DNA from: CAZKCI01 sp964584165
GTDB taxonomy: Bacteria; Auribacterota; Erginobacteria; Erginobacterales; CAZKCI01
Assembly: GCA_964584165.1 (NCBI GenBank)
Contig: CAZOYW010000006.1
Span: 52,707-116,706, forward strand
Length of the DNA stretch: 64,000 nt
Reading direction: 5' to 3'
In this document: positions 26,863 to 34,525 of the stretch, piece after piece
Layout of the letters: every line of letters begins with the position of its first letter
How positions within the stretch are numbered: the first letter of the stretch is position 1
Notes under the pieces: model-generated
The model's database searches: none
What the model was told of the DNA's origin: nothing
Seen by the model: the letters and a program-made list of their open reading frames with translations, nothing else
Made by a program: the position numbers and the translations under genes

Positions 26863-28704
26863 CTATTTTCGCCCGTTTGGGAGCGCGGGGCTACGTTTTT
26901 CCGCCAGGTAGAGGTAGAAGGAGTTGGGGGGCCAGTAGATCGACTGGTGGAGGGCGCGGGGGGCGTTCCCCGGCGTCTCCCGGAGGGTCGTCAGCGTGTA
27001 GCCCGGGGGGATCGTCCGCTCGGGGTCGGGGTAGAAGCGCCGCATCGCCTCCCCTTCGTAACGGGATCCGCGCGAGATGTGCATGTCCACCCAGAGGAAG
27101 CGGTCGCCGGCGGGGAAATAACCCTCCCGGACGCCGTGGACTCGCCACTCCCGCCCCCCCCAGGAAAAAGAGAAAACGGGGAAGGAGGCGGCGAAGTCGG
27201 CGTCGAGCGAGTCGGAGGGACGGGGAAAGGACGGCCAGCGGACCTCGCCGAAGCGGGAGGAACGGGCCAGGGCCATCTCGAGGATCTGGAGGTTCTGCTC
27301 GCTCGCGACCAGGCCGTCGGGGCGGCAGCGCTCGAGCGCGGCGCCGATCGCGTCGAGATCGAGGCGGGAGACCCGGTCGCGGTAGAGGCCGGGGAGCGAG
27401 AGAGCGAAAGGGAGGGCGGGAAGGAGGCAGAGGAGGAAGACGAGGAGTCGGGCGGCGCCGGTCATCCCGGGCCGGCGACCGAGAATCCCTTCGACCAGCC
27501 AGCCGTAGAAGAGGGCGAAGAGGGGAGAGAGGAAGAAGAGCTGGCGGACGCCGCCGAAGGGGACGAGGAAGAGGAGGTTGGCGGCGAAGCAGGCGAGAAG
27601 AGTGGAGAGGAGGAGACGGGGGACGGGAGAAGCAGTGATCGGTGACCAGCGATCAGTAATCAGTCGGTCTCTCCCCCGATCGATAGCTTGTCCCCCACTG
27701 ATCACTGATAACTGATCACTGACCACTCTCTTTCTCCTCGACCAAAGACCACCGAACCTGCACGCAATCCCCGCAGCCAGAACGAGGAGGAACGGGACGG
27801 AGACCCAGTTCCAACGGAGGGGGAGATAGACCCTGGGATCGAAGACCAGAGCGAGCTGGTAGTTGAAAAGGTCGTAAAGGCGGACCAGGAGGTAGAGCGG
27901 GAGATGGGCCATTCCTCCCCCCCCTCCCCCGCGCAGGAAGAGGGGGTAGTAGGAGTCCATGTACCAGCGGAAGGACTCGCTCCAGGGGATGATCCGGAGG
28001 AGGAGGCGGAGGTGGACGGCACAGAGGGCGCCGTAGAGGAGAGCGCCGGGGAGCAGGGCGGTGGGAGGCCGGCGGCGCGACATGGCGCCCAGGCCCTCAT
28101 AAAGCCCGCAGAGGAAGATCCCCGCGGTGAGCCAGAGCTGAGTATACATGAAGAGGGCGGAGACAAAGGCGGCGAGCGCGAAGACGACCCAGCCCCGGTA
28201 GTCGCCCCGAGGACGGGCGACAAAGAAATAGGCCGCGAGCTGGAGGGAGGAGGCGAGAAGGGCCGCGGCGTAGACGTCGGCGAACTGGCCGAAGACGACC
28301 CCCGGGACGGAGAAGGCCGCGGAAAAAGCGGCGGCGAACGCCGCCGCGGGGCGGCCCGGGAAGAGCCGGCGCGCGATCGCGAAGACCGCCGCCGCCCCCA
28401 CCGCCCCTCCCCCGGCGGCGATCAGCCTCACGGCGACCAGGCTCGTCCCGGTGAAAAGCTGGAGCGCCTCCACCAGGGCCGACCAGGCGACCGTCTGGCC
28501 CGAGGCGACGTAATCCCGGACGTTGGACCAGAACTCCCCCCCCAGGACGAGAAGCGATCCGGACCAGCGAAGAGCGGGGTTGGCGTGCCAGCCGCCCAGC
28601 CATTCGTCGAACTGCATCTGGACCCGGGAGATGAGGATCAGCCTTAAGCCCAGGGCGAGCAGACCGACGGCCAGGGCCGCGGGCCAGACCGGTCTTTCCT
28701 TCAT
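26863..28704 (-). CDS. GT39-like membrane glycosyltransferase carrying an in-frame heptamer hairpin
   Basis: 613 aa. The ATG at 28704 overlaps the TGA of the upstream gene. The N-terminal helix is followed by the acidic pair Asp33-Glu34 (QFDEW), the usual catalytic-loop feature of GT39/GT83-type transferases. Membrane helices continue to about residue 435, with a soluble tail after that. Residues ~326-358 (VVSDQLSVISGG through ITDRWSPITA) are translated from a CAGTRAT heptamer hairpin at 27633-27727, placed in a loop between membrane segments. The frame is kept open on both sides, so the gene may still work. Confidence 0.8.
   Translation of the reverse strand: MKERPVWPAALAVGLLALGLRLILISRVQMQFDEWLGGWHANPALRWSGSLLVLGGEFWSNVRDYVASGQTVAWSALVEALQLFTGTSLVAVRLIAAGGGAVGAAAVFAIARRLFPGRPAAAFAAAFSAAFSVPGVVFGQFADVYAAALLASSLQLAAYFFVARPRGDYRGWVVFALAAFVSALFMYTQLWLTAGIFLCGLYEGLGAMSRRRPPTALLPGALLYGALCAVHLRLLLRIIPWSESFRWYMDSYYPLFLRGGGGGGMAHLPLYLLVRLYDLFNYQLALVFDPRVYLPLRWNWVSVPFLLVLAAGIACRFGGLWSRRKRVVSDQLSVISGGQAIDRGRDRLITDRWSPITASPVPRLLLSTLLACFAANLLFLVPFGGVRQLFFLSPLFALFYGWLVEGILGRRPGMTGAARLLVFLLCLLPALPFALSLPGLYRDRVSRLDLDAIGAALERCRPDGLVASEQNLQILEMALARSSRFGEVRWPSFPRPSDSLDADFAASFPVFSFSWGGREWRVHGVREGYFPAGDRFLWVDMHISRGSRYEGEAMRRFYPDPERTIPPGYTLTTLRETPGNAPRALHQSIYWPPNSFYLYLAEKRSPALPNGRK
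27633..27727. repeat. In-gene CAGTRAT heptamer hairpin
   Basis: The left arm, 27633-27664, has four heptamer units (CAGTGAT, CGGTGAC, CAGCGAT, CAGTAAT). A 32-base spacer follows, then the inverted right arm at 27697-27727. The whole unit lies inside the membrane glycosyltransferase gene at 26863-28704 without breaking the frame. Confidence 0.92.
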
Positions 28705-30938
28705 GGCTTCACCTCTTTCCCAAGCGCGGGCCGGCCATGGCGCGGGGACATGATCGCGAAGACCTCGCGCAGAGACGCTTCTTCCGGCCGCCGGAATCCG
28801 CTCAGGAGGATGTAGCGCCAGGGACGCTGGTAGAAATCCCAGATCCAGAGGGTATCACCCCGCGGATCCGCCCGGTAGGGCTTCTCCCAGAGCCGCCGGT
28901 CCGCCGACACCAGGACCTCCAGGCGTCCCACCGCGTCGGGGCGATCGAAGGCGACCAGGACATCGCTGAAGGGTCCCGACCGGTCGCTGAGGGCGATCTC
29001 CAGCTCCGGCCCGGGAGACAGGAACCTCGCGGCGGGGGCGCAGGAGAGGAGGTTCCCGTCGGTGATCGCCCCCTCCTCCCGGAACTTGACGCCGCCGACG
29101 GCCCGGATCGCTCCCGGGACGCCGTAGGCGGCGCAGATCGCCTGCCAGGGATGACGGACCGCCGCCCGGCGGCGGTATTCCCCGATCAGGCGGAGGCCGA
29201 GGTCGACGACCGCTCCCTCCCGGATCGGCTTGATCGCCATGGAGAGGGCGAGGAGGCGCTCGGCTTCCTGCAGCATCCCCGCCTCCAGGTAGCTCAAGGA
29301 GCGGAGCTGGAGGTCGTCGACCGCGTTCGACCAGTCATAGCGGAGCGTCCGCCAGCGGTCGCGGTAGAACCCAGAGCGCTCCCATTCGCCGGTCATCAGG
29401 CGGGCGCCCGCGATCCCCCGGGCCGTGAGGAGAAGGGTCGCCGCGGTGGCGAGGAGCGCGGCGAGGGCGCCGGCGGTGACGAGCCGGCGGCCGGGGGAAC
29501 GGGGGAGGGTCTTCAGCGCCACCCCGAGGAGGACCAGCGGAACGACGGCGGCCGCCGCCATCCAGGCGTGGGGGGAGCGGGGTCCGGAGAGCATCACCTT
29601 GAGGACCCGGGGGAGGAGCGGAAGGGCGAGAACGGCGGCGCGCAAGAGGCCAGCGGGGGTCTCGGAGGCCGGCAGGGCGCGCACCGCCGCGGAGAGATCC
29701 GGCGGGAAGAGGCCGGAGGAGGACCGGCGGAGAAGGCCGACGAAGCCGGCGTAGGCGCAGAGGCAGGCGGCCGAGACAACGAGGAGGCGCCCCCGCCGGG
29801 TCCGCCGCCCCGCCCCGAGCGCGGCCAGGCCGATCATGAAGATCGGGGCGAGGATCAGGCAGTAGCGGGAGCCGAGGTAGGCGTGGAACTCCAGGCCGGA
29901 GCGCCGGGAGAAGATCAGGAGGAGCTCGGCGGGCACGATCAGGGCCGAGGAGAGAGCGAGGGGGCGGAACGGGCGGGGGGCGAGGATCATGCCGAGTATC
30001 CCCAGGAAAGGGACGAGGCTCAAGGAGATGAACTCGGGGTGCCGGGGAAGGAGACGGACCAGGCTGGCCAGCTTCTCCGCGGCCAGCCCCCCTCCGTAGG
30101 GGTCGGTCCAACAGCTCCCGAACCACTCCCGGAAGATCAAAGCCTGGGGGAGAAGGGCGAGGGCAAAACCCGCGCCGAAGAGCGCGAGGAGGAGAACGGC
30201 CGCCCGCCCGACCACCTTTCCCTCCCTCCTCCATTTCAGCGCGTAGACCGCCGGAAGGGCGATCCAGACCGCCGCCTGGAGGCGGATGAAAACGAGCCAG
30301 CCGAGGAGAAGGCCGGCGAGGAAGGCGGCGGCGGGAGGAGGAGCGGGTTGCCCGTCCAGGTAAAGGCAGAGGCTGATCAGGAGAGCGACGAAGAGGAGGG
30401 CGACCAGCTCCGAGCCGCCCGGGGTGAGAAAGAGCATCATCCAGATCTCCGTCCCCCAGAAAACCGCCGCCACCGCCAGGGCGGCCGCGGCCGGAGGCGC
30501 CAGCCGGCGGCAGATCCGGTACATCAGGAGGAGCGCAAGGAGCCCGCAGAAGACGGCGCTGGCGTTGTACCAGAGGAGGCGATAGCCACCGACCGGACCG
30601 TAGGCGTCCGAGATCTGCCAGCGTTCGGAATCGGCCGGCCAGAGCAGGGTCTGGAAGATCTCCCCCAGCCAGAAGAAGGGGTAGGCGACCAGGGCCGCCC
30701 CGCCCGTCTGCGGCATGGCGAGGTGGCCGGTCACGGTGAGGTGGTACTCGGTCTCCGCGAGCTTGGGCTCGTGGTCGAGGAGGAAGATGTCAGCGTCCCG
30801 GAAGAGGCTGGTGGCCAGCATGCAGTAGGTGGAGTCGACGAAGACGGGGCGATCGCTCGTCCAGAGGTAGAGGCCGCCGAGGATCGCCGCCCCGGCGCCG
30901 AGGGCGCCGAGGAGTGAACGGAGGGGGAAGGGCTTCAC
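28701..30938 (-). CDS. Large polytopic membrane protein, SPRH-tail family, member 2
   Basis: 745 aa from a GTG at 30938 that overlaps the TGA of the GT2 gene (GTGA). The frame upstream of it is an antiphase reading of that GT2 gene. Conserved loop: FRDADIFLLDHEPKL then YHLTVTGHLAMPQTGGAAL; the same loop is in member 3 at 36754-38901. Many membrane helices follow. The soluble C-terminus has WRTLRYDWSNAVDDLQLRS, a discoidin-like strand pattern and the ending REVFAIMSPRHG. Its stop overlaps the next ATG. Predicted GT-C-like glycosyltransferase, substrate unknown. Confidence 0.77.
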   Translation of the reverse strand: MKPFPLRSLLGALGAGAAILGGLYLWTSDRPVFVDSTYCMLATSLFRDADIFLLDHEPKLAETEYHLTVTGHLAMPQTGGAALVAYPFFWLGEIFQTLLWPADSERWQISDAYGPVGGYRLLWYNASAVFCGLLALLLMYRICRRLAPPAAAALAVAAVFWGTEIWMMLFLTPGGSELVALLFVALLISLCLYLDGQPAPPPAAAFLAGLLLGWLVFIRLQAAVWIALPAVYALKWRREGKVVGRAAVLLLALFGAGFALALLPQALIFREWFGSCWTDPYGGGLAAEKLASLVRLLPRHPEFISLSLVPFLGILGMILAPRPFRPLALSSALIVPAELLLIFSRRSGLEFHAYLGSRYCLILAPIFMIGLAALGAGRRTRRGRLLVVSAACLCAYAGFVGLLRRSSSGLFPPDLSAAVRALPASETPAGLLRAAVLALPLLPRVLKVMLSGPRSPHAWMAAAAVVPLVLLGVALKTLPRSPGRRLVTAGALAALLATAATLLLTARGIAGARLMTGEWERSGFYRDRWRTLRYDWSNAVDDLQLRSLSYLEAGMLQEAERLLALSMAIKPIREGAVVDLGLRLIGEYRRRAAVRHPWQAICAAYGVPGAIRAVGGVKFREEGAITDGNLLSCAPAARFLSPGPELEIALSDRSGPFSDVLVAFDRPDAVGRLEVLVSADRRLWEKPYRADPRGDTLWIWDFYQRPWRYILLSGFRRPEEASLREVFAIMSPRHGRPALGKEVKP

Positions 30939-31795
30939 GGCGCCGCTTCCCTCCCGGCCGCGCGCCGGCCTCTGACGCGGGGATAGCTGGAGGCCTGGAC
31001 CCGCCCGAGCAGCCGGGCTTGAAACCAGGCGGAGAGGATGACCCGGAGCATCCCGAAGCCGGCGCGGACAACCGCGGACGCTGAGCGGTGCATCGATGCC
31101 CCCGCCTCCCGGTGACGGTAGCGGACCGGGACTTCCCGGAGGGGGTAGCCGCCGGCGAGCGTCCGGATGATCAGCTCGATGTCGAAGGAGAAGCGGTCGT
31201 CGTCGAACCAGGTCCGGAGGAGGTGGCGGCGGTCCCAGGCGTGGAACCCCGCGGTGACGTCGGTGACCCGGGTCCCGGTCAGGGCGGAGACCAGGAGGGA
31301 GAGGAAGGAGTTGCCCAGGTCGCGCAGACGGTCCCTCGCCTCCGGGGACCAATCCCCGCCCCGGAAGCGCGAGGCGTGGGCGAGAACGCACTCCCCCCGC
31401 GCCACGGGGTAGAGGAGGGAGGGGAGGTCCTCGGGGGCGAACTGGAGATCGGCGTCGATCGTCCCCTGGAGGTCGCGCGCGGCGGCGAGGATCCCCACCT
31501 TGCTCGCGTGCCCCTTGCCGTAATCCGGGCGGTTGCGGATCGTCCGGACCAGGCGGTCGGACCGGCCGATCGCCTCGGCGATCTCGGCCGTGCGGTCGTT
31601 TCCGCCGTGGACGACCAGGATCTCGGCCCGGGGCAGGACGCCCCGGAGGCGCGAGATCAGCTCGGCGATCGTCCCCGCCTCGTTGAAGCAGGCGACGATC
31701 ACGCTGCACTCGACCGTCCGGGCGAAGTCCCGCAGGGCGGCGGGGACCTCGGGAACGGCGGAGGAGAACGGCGGATCGCCGGTCGGGCCACTCAT
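30935..31795 (-). CDS. Family 2 glycosyltransferase, DPM type
   Basis: 286 aa from the ATG at 31795, with GGGGAGG about ten bases upstream; an extension to 32053 reads through repeat DNA. Motifs: SVIVACFNEAGTI, ILVVHGGNDRT, and IDADLQFAPED in place of the usual DADLQxPPE. The C-terminus is basic and lacks a clear membrane pair. The gene is translationally coupled (GTGA) to the large membrane protein after it, which suggests donor synthase and transferase work as a pair. REP-like elements lie directly upstream. Confidence 0.88.
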   Translation of the reverse strand: MSGPTGDPPFSSAVPEVPAALRDFARTVECSVIVACFNEAGTIAELISRLRGVLPRAEILVVHGGNDRTAEIAEAIGRSDRLVRTIRNRPDYGKGHASKVGILAAARDLQGTIDADLQFAPEDLPSLLYPVARGECVLAHASRFRGGDWSPEARDRLRDLGNSFLSLLVSALTGTRVTDVTAGFHAWDRRHLLRTWFDDDRFSFDIELIIRTLAGGYPLREVPVRYRHREAGASMHRSASAVVRAGFGMLRVILSAWFQARLLGRVQASSYPRVRGRRAAGREAAP

Positions 31796-32071
31796 GGCGT
31801 GGACGCCTCCCCGATATTGGGTTCTCTTCCGTTTCGCGTGGGTTATTTCACGGGGAACGGCAGCCTGCCCTGAGTTTGTCGAAGGGTTTCGCCGCGACCC
31901 GGCCCCCGCCGGGCCTGTGGGAGCGACATTCCTGTCGCGATCCGAGCCAGCCGAGCCTGTGGGAGCGCCGTCCCCGGCGCGATCCGAGTTGGCCCGGATC
32001 GGGGCAAGAATGCCCCTCCCACACAATCCGGCGTCTATCGCCAATTTACCCATACATGAGGAAGAGAACCG
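31796..32071. other. Intergenic region filled by repeats
   Basis: The sequence CCTGCCCTGAGTTTGTCGAAGG lies at about 31864-31885; very similar short sequences are widespread in unrelated bacterial genomes. Three REP-like units follow at 31914-32024. No gene is seen. Confidence 0.7.
31914..32024. repeat. REP-like element, copy 2 (three units)
   Basis: Two direct units start CCTGTGGGAGCG: one has the palindrome GCGACATTCCTGTCGC, the other GCGCCGTCCCCGGCGC. The third is inverted, with GGGGCAAGAATGCCCC ending CTCCCACAC. The units share outer ends with the copies at 929 and 62.8 kb. Confidence 0.8.
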
Positions 32072-33169
32072 TTAATGGCTTGAGCTGAAGATACCGTTCC
32101 AGATGGACAAGCCCTGGAAAAAGCGGGCGAAGGTCTCCCGGTCCGCCCGGTCCTCGGTTCGTTCGACGAGCTCCCTCCCCGCCGCCGCGAGTTCCCGGCA
32201 GCAGGAACAGTAATCATTCCCGGCGAGGCGGACGCCCCGGAGAAAGGCGCAAAGGGCATCGGAAAGCCGCATCCCCGCCTGCTCATTCTCGAAGTCGCGG
32301 AAGAAGTCGTGGGGATTGCGCTCCTGGGCGACCAGGGGGAAGCCGTAGCTCACCCGGTCGCCCAGGTGGTCGGAGATCGCCCTCACCACGTAGGCGGCCC
32401 AGATGTCGTCATACCTACCGATCGCCGGGCTCAGGAAATAGGCCGGGATCACCTCCCGGGCCAGCGCGGTGTTCTGGGAGTTGAAGGGGGCCCAGGTCCC
32501 CGGCTCCAGAGCGAAGTTGGCCTCTCGCGCGTAGCGCTCCACCCTAAGCTCCTTGTAGAGATGGGTCAGGGCGTCGACGTCGGGGACGCCGAGCCAGAGG
32601 CCGGCGTTGACCGCGAGACGCCCCTCGGCCTGCCGCGCGCGATAGTCGCCGTCCTTCCATCTCGCCCCCATCGGGTAGCCTCGGGGATAGAAGGGGAAAG
32701 CCGTCCGCTCCTCGAGAAAGCGGCAGACGTTGAACCAGCCGGAATCGGAGGCGAAGCTCTCGAGCGCGGCCCGACGGCCGACCACGGAGTGCGCCCCCAA
32801 ATAATCCCCCTCCCGGACGAAGTTGTCGTCGTCGATGGTGACGATCACCTCCGCCCCCTGCTGGTAGGCGTAGAGCGTCGAAAGGTTCCTCCTCTGGATG
32901 ACGTTCCAGGGGAGGTGGGCGAGGAGGTCGCGGTGGGCGGCGAAGGCCTCCTCCTGGCGCGCGGCCGGGAAAAAGATCATCTCCTCCCCGAAACGGCGGC
33001 GCAGCCCGGCCAGGAGATCTTCGACTGCCCGGTCCGGCGTCTTCCGGTCGCCGGCGATCACCCAGAGGACTCCGCGGTGGCCGTAGCGTGCGGCGTTTTC
33101 GAGGTACCCCTCGAGGAGACGGGGGACGTGGATGGTGGTGGTGACCACCGCTGTGGCTCGATCGGTCAT
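32072..33169 (-). CDS. GT75/STELLO-like glycosyltransferase
   Basis: 365 aa from the ATG at 33169 (33181 is an alternative start). The N-terminus reads AVVTTTIHVPRLLEGYLENA and VIAGDRKTP, like STELLO and reversibly glycosylated polypeptide proteins. The metal/sugar-nucleotide motif TIDDDN is at ~111-116, and FNVCRFLEE and FYPRGYPMGARW follow. In plants RGP proteins are UDP-arabinose mutases and STELLO proteins are Golgi glycosyltransferases. A bacterial function is not established for this type. Its setting points to nucleotide-sugar use in glycan assembly. Confidence 0.65.
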   Translation of the reverse strand: MTDRATAVVTTTIHVPRLLEGYLENAARYGHRGVLWVIAGDRKTPDRAVEDLLAGLRRRFGEEMIFFPAARQEEAFAAHRDLLAHLPWNVIQRRNLSTLYAYQQGAEVIVTIDDDNFVREGDYLGAHSVVGRRAALESFASDSGWFNVCRFLEERTAFPFYPRGYPMGARWKDGDYRARQAEGRLAVNAGLWLGVPDVDALTHLYKELRVERYAREANFALEPGTWAPFNSQNTALAREVIPAYFLSPAIGRYDDIWAAYVVRAISDHLGDRVSYGFPLVAQERNPHDFFRDFENEQAGMRLSDALCAFLRGVRLAGNDYCSCCRELAAAGRELVERTEDRADRETFARFFQGLSIWNGIFSSSH

Positions 33170-33424
33170 GGTCGACGGCATGACTTCCGGAAGCGGCCCC
33201 GCCGCAGTTGATGGCCGCACGCCCGGATTATTCACGAAAAACGGCGGTTTTCACGAATAATCCGGGAGGATCTTCCCCAAATCAGCTGATAAGAAACGCG
33301 CCAGGCCATCTCTATCCAGATTGGATCGGGGCGGGACGCCCCTCCTATTCAATCGTCTGTTCTATTTTTTAAGTCGGGCCGACGGCGACAGCGCGCGGTG
33401 AGGTGAGAGGCCGCCGCGCCGGCG
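33170..33424. other. Intergenic region with palindrome and REP fragment
   Basis: It holds the CCCGGATTATTC palindrome at 33222-33266 and a single REP-like half unit, GATCGGGGCGGGACGCCCC, at about 33324-33342. No gene is seen. Confidence 0.6.
33222..33266. repeat. CGGATTATTC imperfect palindrome
   Basis: Nineteen-base arms (CCCGGATTATTCACGAAAA and its near reverse complement; 17 of 19 pair) enclose a 7-base loop. The same core CCGGATTATTCA is in the perfect palindrome at 47013-47060, so this is a dispersed repeat family more than a local terminator. Confidence 0.75.
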
Positions 33425-34468
33425 CTACCGTAACAGAGCCGGCCAGAAGTGCGGGTTACCGATCAGGGCGCAAGTCTGGGCGCAGGACCAGGAGCAGTGG
33501 CAGGGCGGATCCGAGCGGCGGAGCTTCCGGGCAAACTCGCGGGCGGCCGGAGACCGCAGTACCGCCCGGAGATCGTAGCCGTGGTCGCGAACGTTGCCGA
33601 GCGAGGCCCAGAGCGGCTCGCAGGCGAAGACCTCCCCGGCCTCGCTTAAGACCCCCAGCCGCCGGAGGGCTCCGCAGAATCGCCCCAGGTTCCGCTCCGA
33701 CTCCCAGCGCTCGACCAGGCGGTCCTTGGCCTCCTTGAAGCGAACGGCGAGGCGGGAGGAGGGGGCGCGCGCGCCGGCAGCGTTGAGAGCCGAGACGCGG
33801 AGGCGCAGTCGGCGGAAGGCCTCCCCGCCGACGTCCGCGCGCGCCCCCTCCGGGGCGGTTCCGTGGACGCCGGTCAGGATCAAGCGGTGGAAGAAGAAGC
33901 CCTCCCCCACCCGATCGAGGAACTCCTCGAGGCGGCCGGCGTTCCCGGAGCTGAAGACGGTGACGATCTCGACCCGCAGGTTGGGGAGGCGGGCGGCCGC
34001 CGCCGCTAAGAGGCGGTTCGTCCGGCGGACGCGCTCGAAGAGGCCGGGCCGGCCACGGATCTCGTCGTGGAGATCCCCCCAGCCATCGACCGAGAGCTGG
34101 ACGCTGAGGAGGGAGGAAGGGAGGGCGCGGGCGAAGCGCTCGGCCAGGTCGAGGAGGGGCTCGGCGCGCCCGCCGTTGGTCGAGACCTCGACCAGGCGGG
34201 GCCGCCGGCCGGCGGCGGCCAGGACCAGCTCGGGGAGGTCGGGGCGCAGGGTCGGCTCCCCCCCCGTGATCTTGAGGTAGGCGAGCGGCCCGTAGCCCCG
34301 GAAGATCCTCCCCGCCTCGTCCGGCGTAAGCTCAACGGACGGGTCGCTCGCGGCGATCCGGGGGAGATAGAAACACATCCGGCAGCGGCAATCGCAGCGG
34401 GCGGTGACGAAGAAGACGAGGAGCTGGGGCGTAGAGCGGAAAAGGAAGGCGGGGGCGATCCCGATCAT
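33425..34468 (-). CDS. Radical SAM/SPASM-type protein
   Basis: 347 aa. The motif is Cys25, Cys29, Cys32 (ARCDCRCRMC), with ITGGEPTLR near residue 67 and STNGG near 96. C-terminal cysteines (FACEPLW, CHCSWSCAQTC) fit an auxiliary-cluster domain. Substrate unknown. It follows the discoidin-tailed membrane protein gene by 57 bases on the same strand. Confidence 0.88.
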   Translation of the reverse strand: MIGIAPAFLFRSTPQLLVFFVTARCDCRCRMCFYLPRIAASDPSVELTPDEAGRIFRGYGPLAYLKITGGEPTLRPDLPELVLAAAGRRPRLVEVSTNGGRAEPLLDLAERFARALPSSLLSVQLSVDGWGDLHDEIRGRPGLFERVRRTNRLLAAAAARLPNLRVEIVTVFSSGNAGRLEEFLDRVGEGFFFHRLILTGVHGTAPEGARADVGGEAFRRLRLRVSALNAAGARAPSSRLAVRFKEAKDRLVERWESERNLGRFCGALRRLGVLSEAGEVFACEPLWASLGNVRDHGYDLRAVLRSPAAREFARKLRRSDPPCHCSWSCAQTCALIGNPHFWPALLR

Positions 34469-34525
34469 GGCGACAACCCAGCGGACCGGACGGGCCAGAA
34501 CCCGTCCCGGGACGATTTCACGGCT

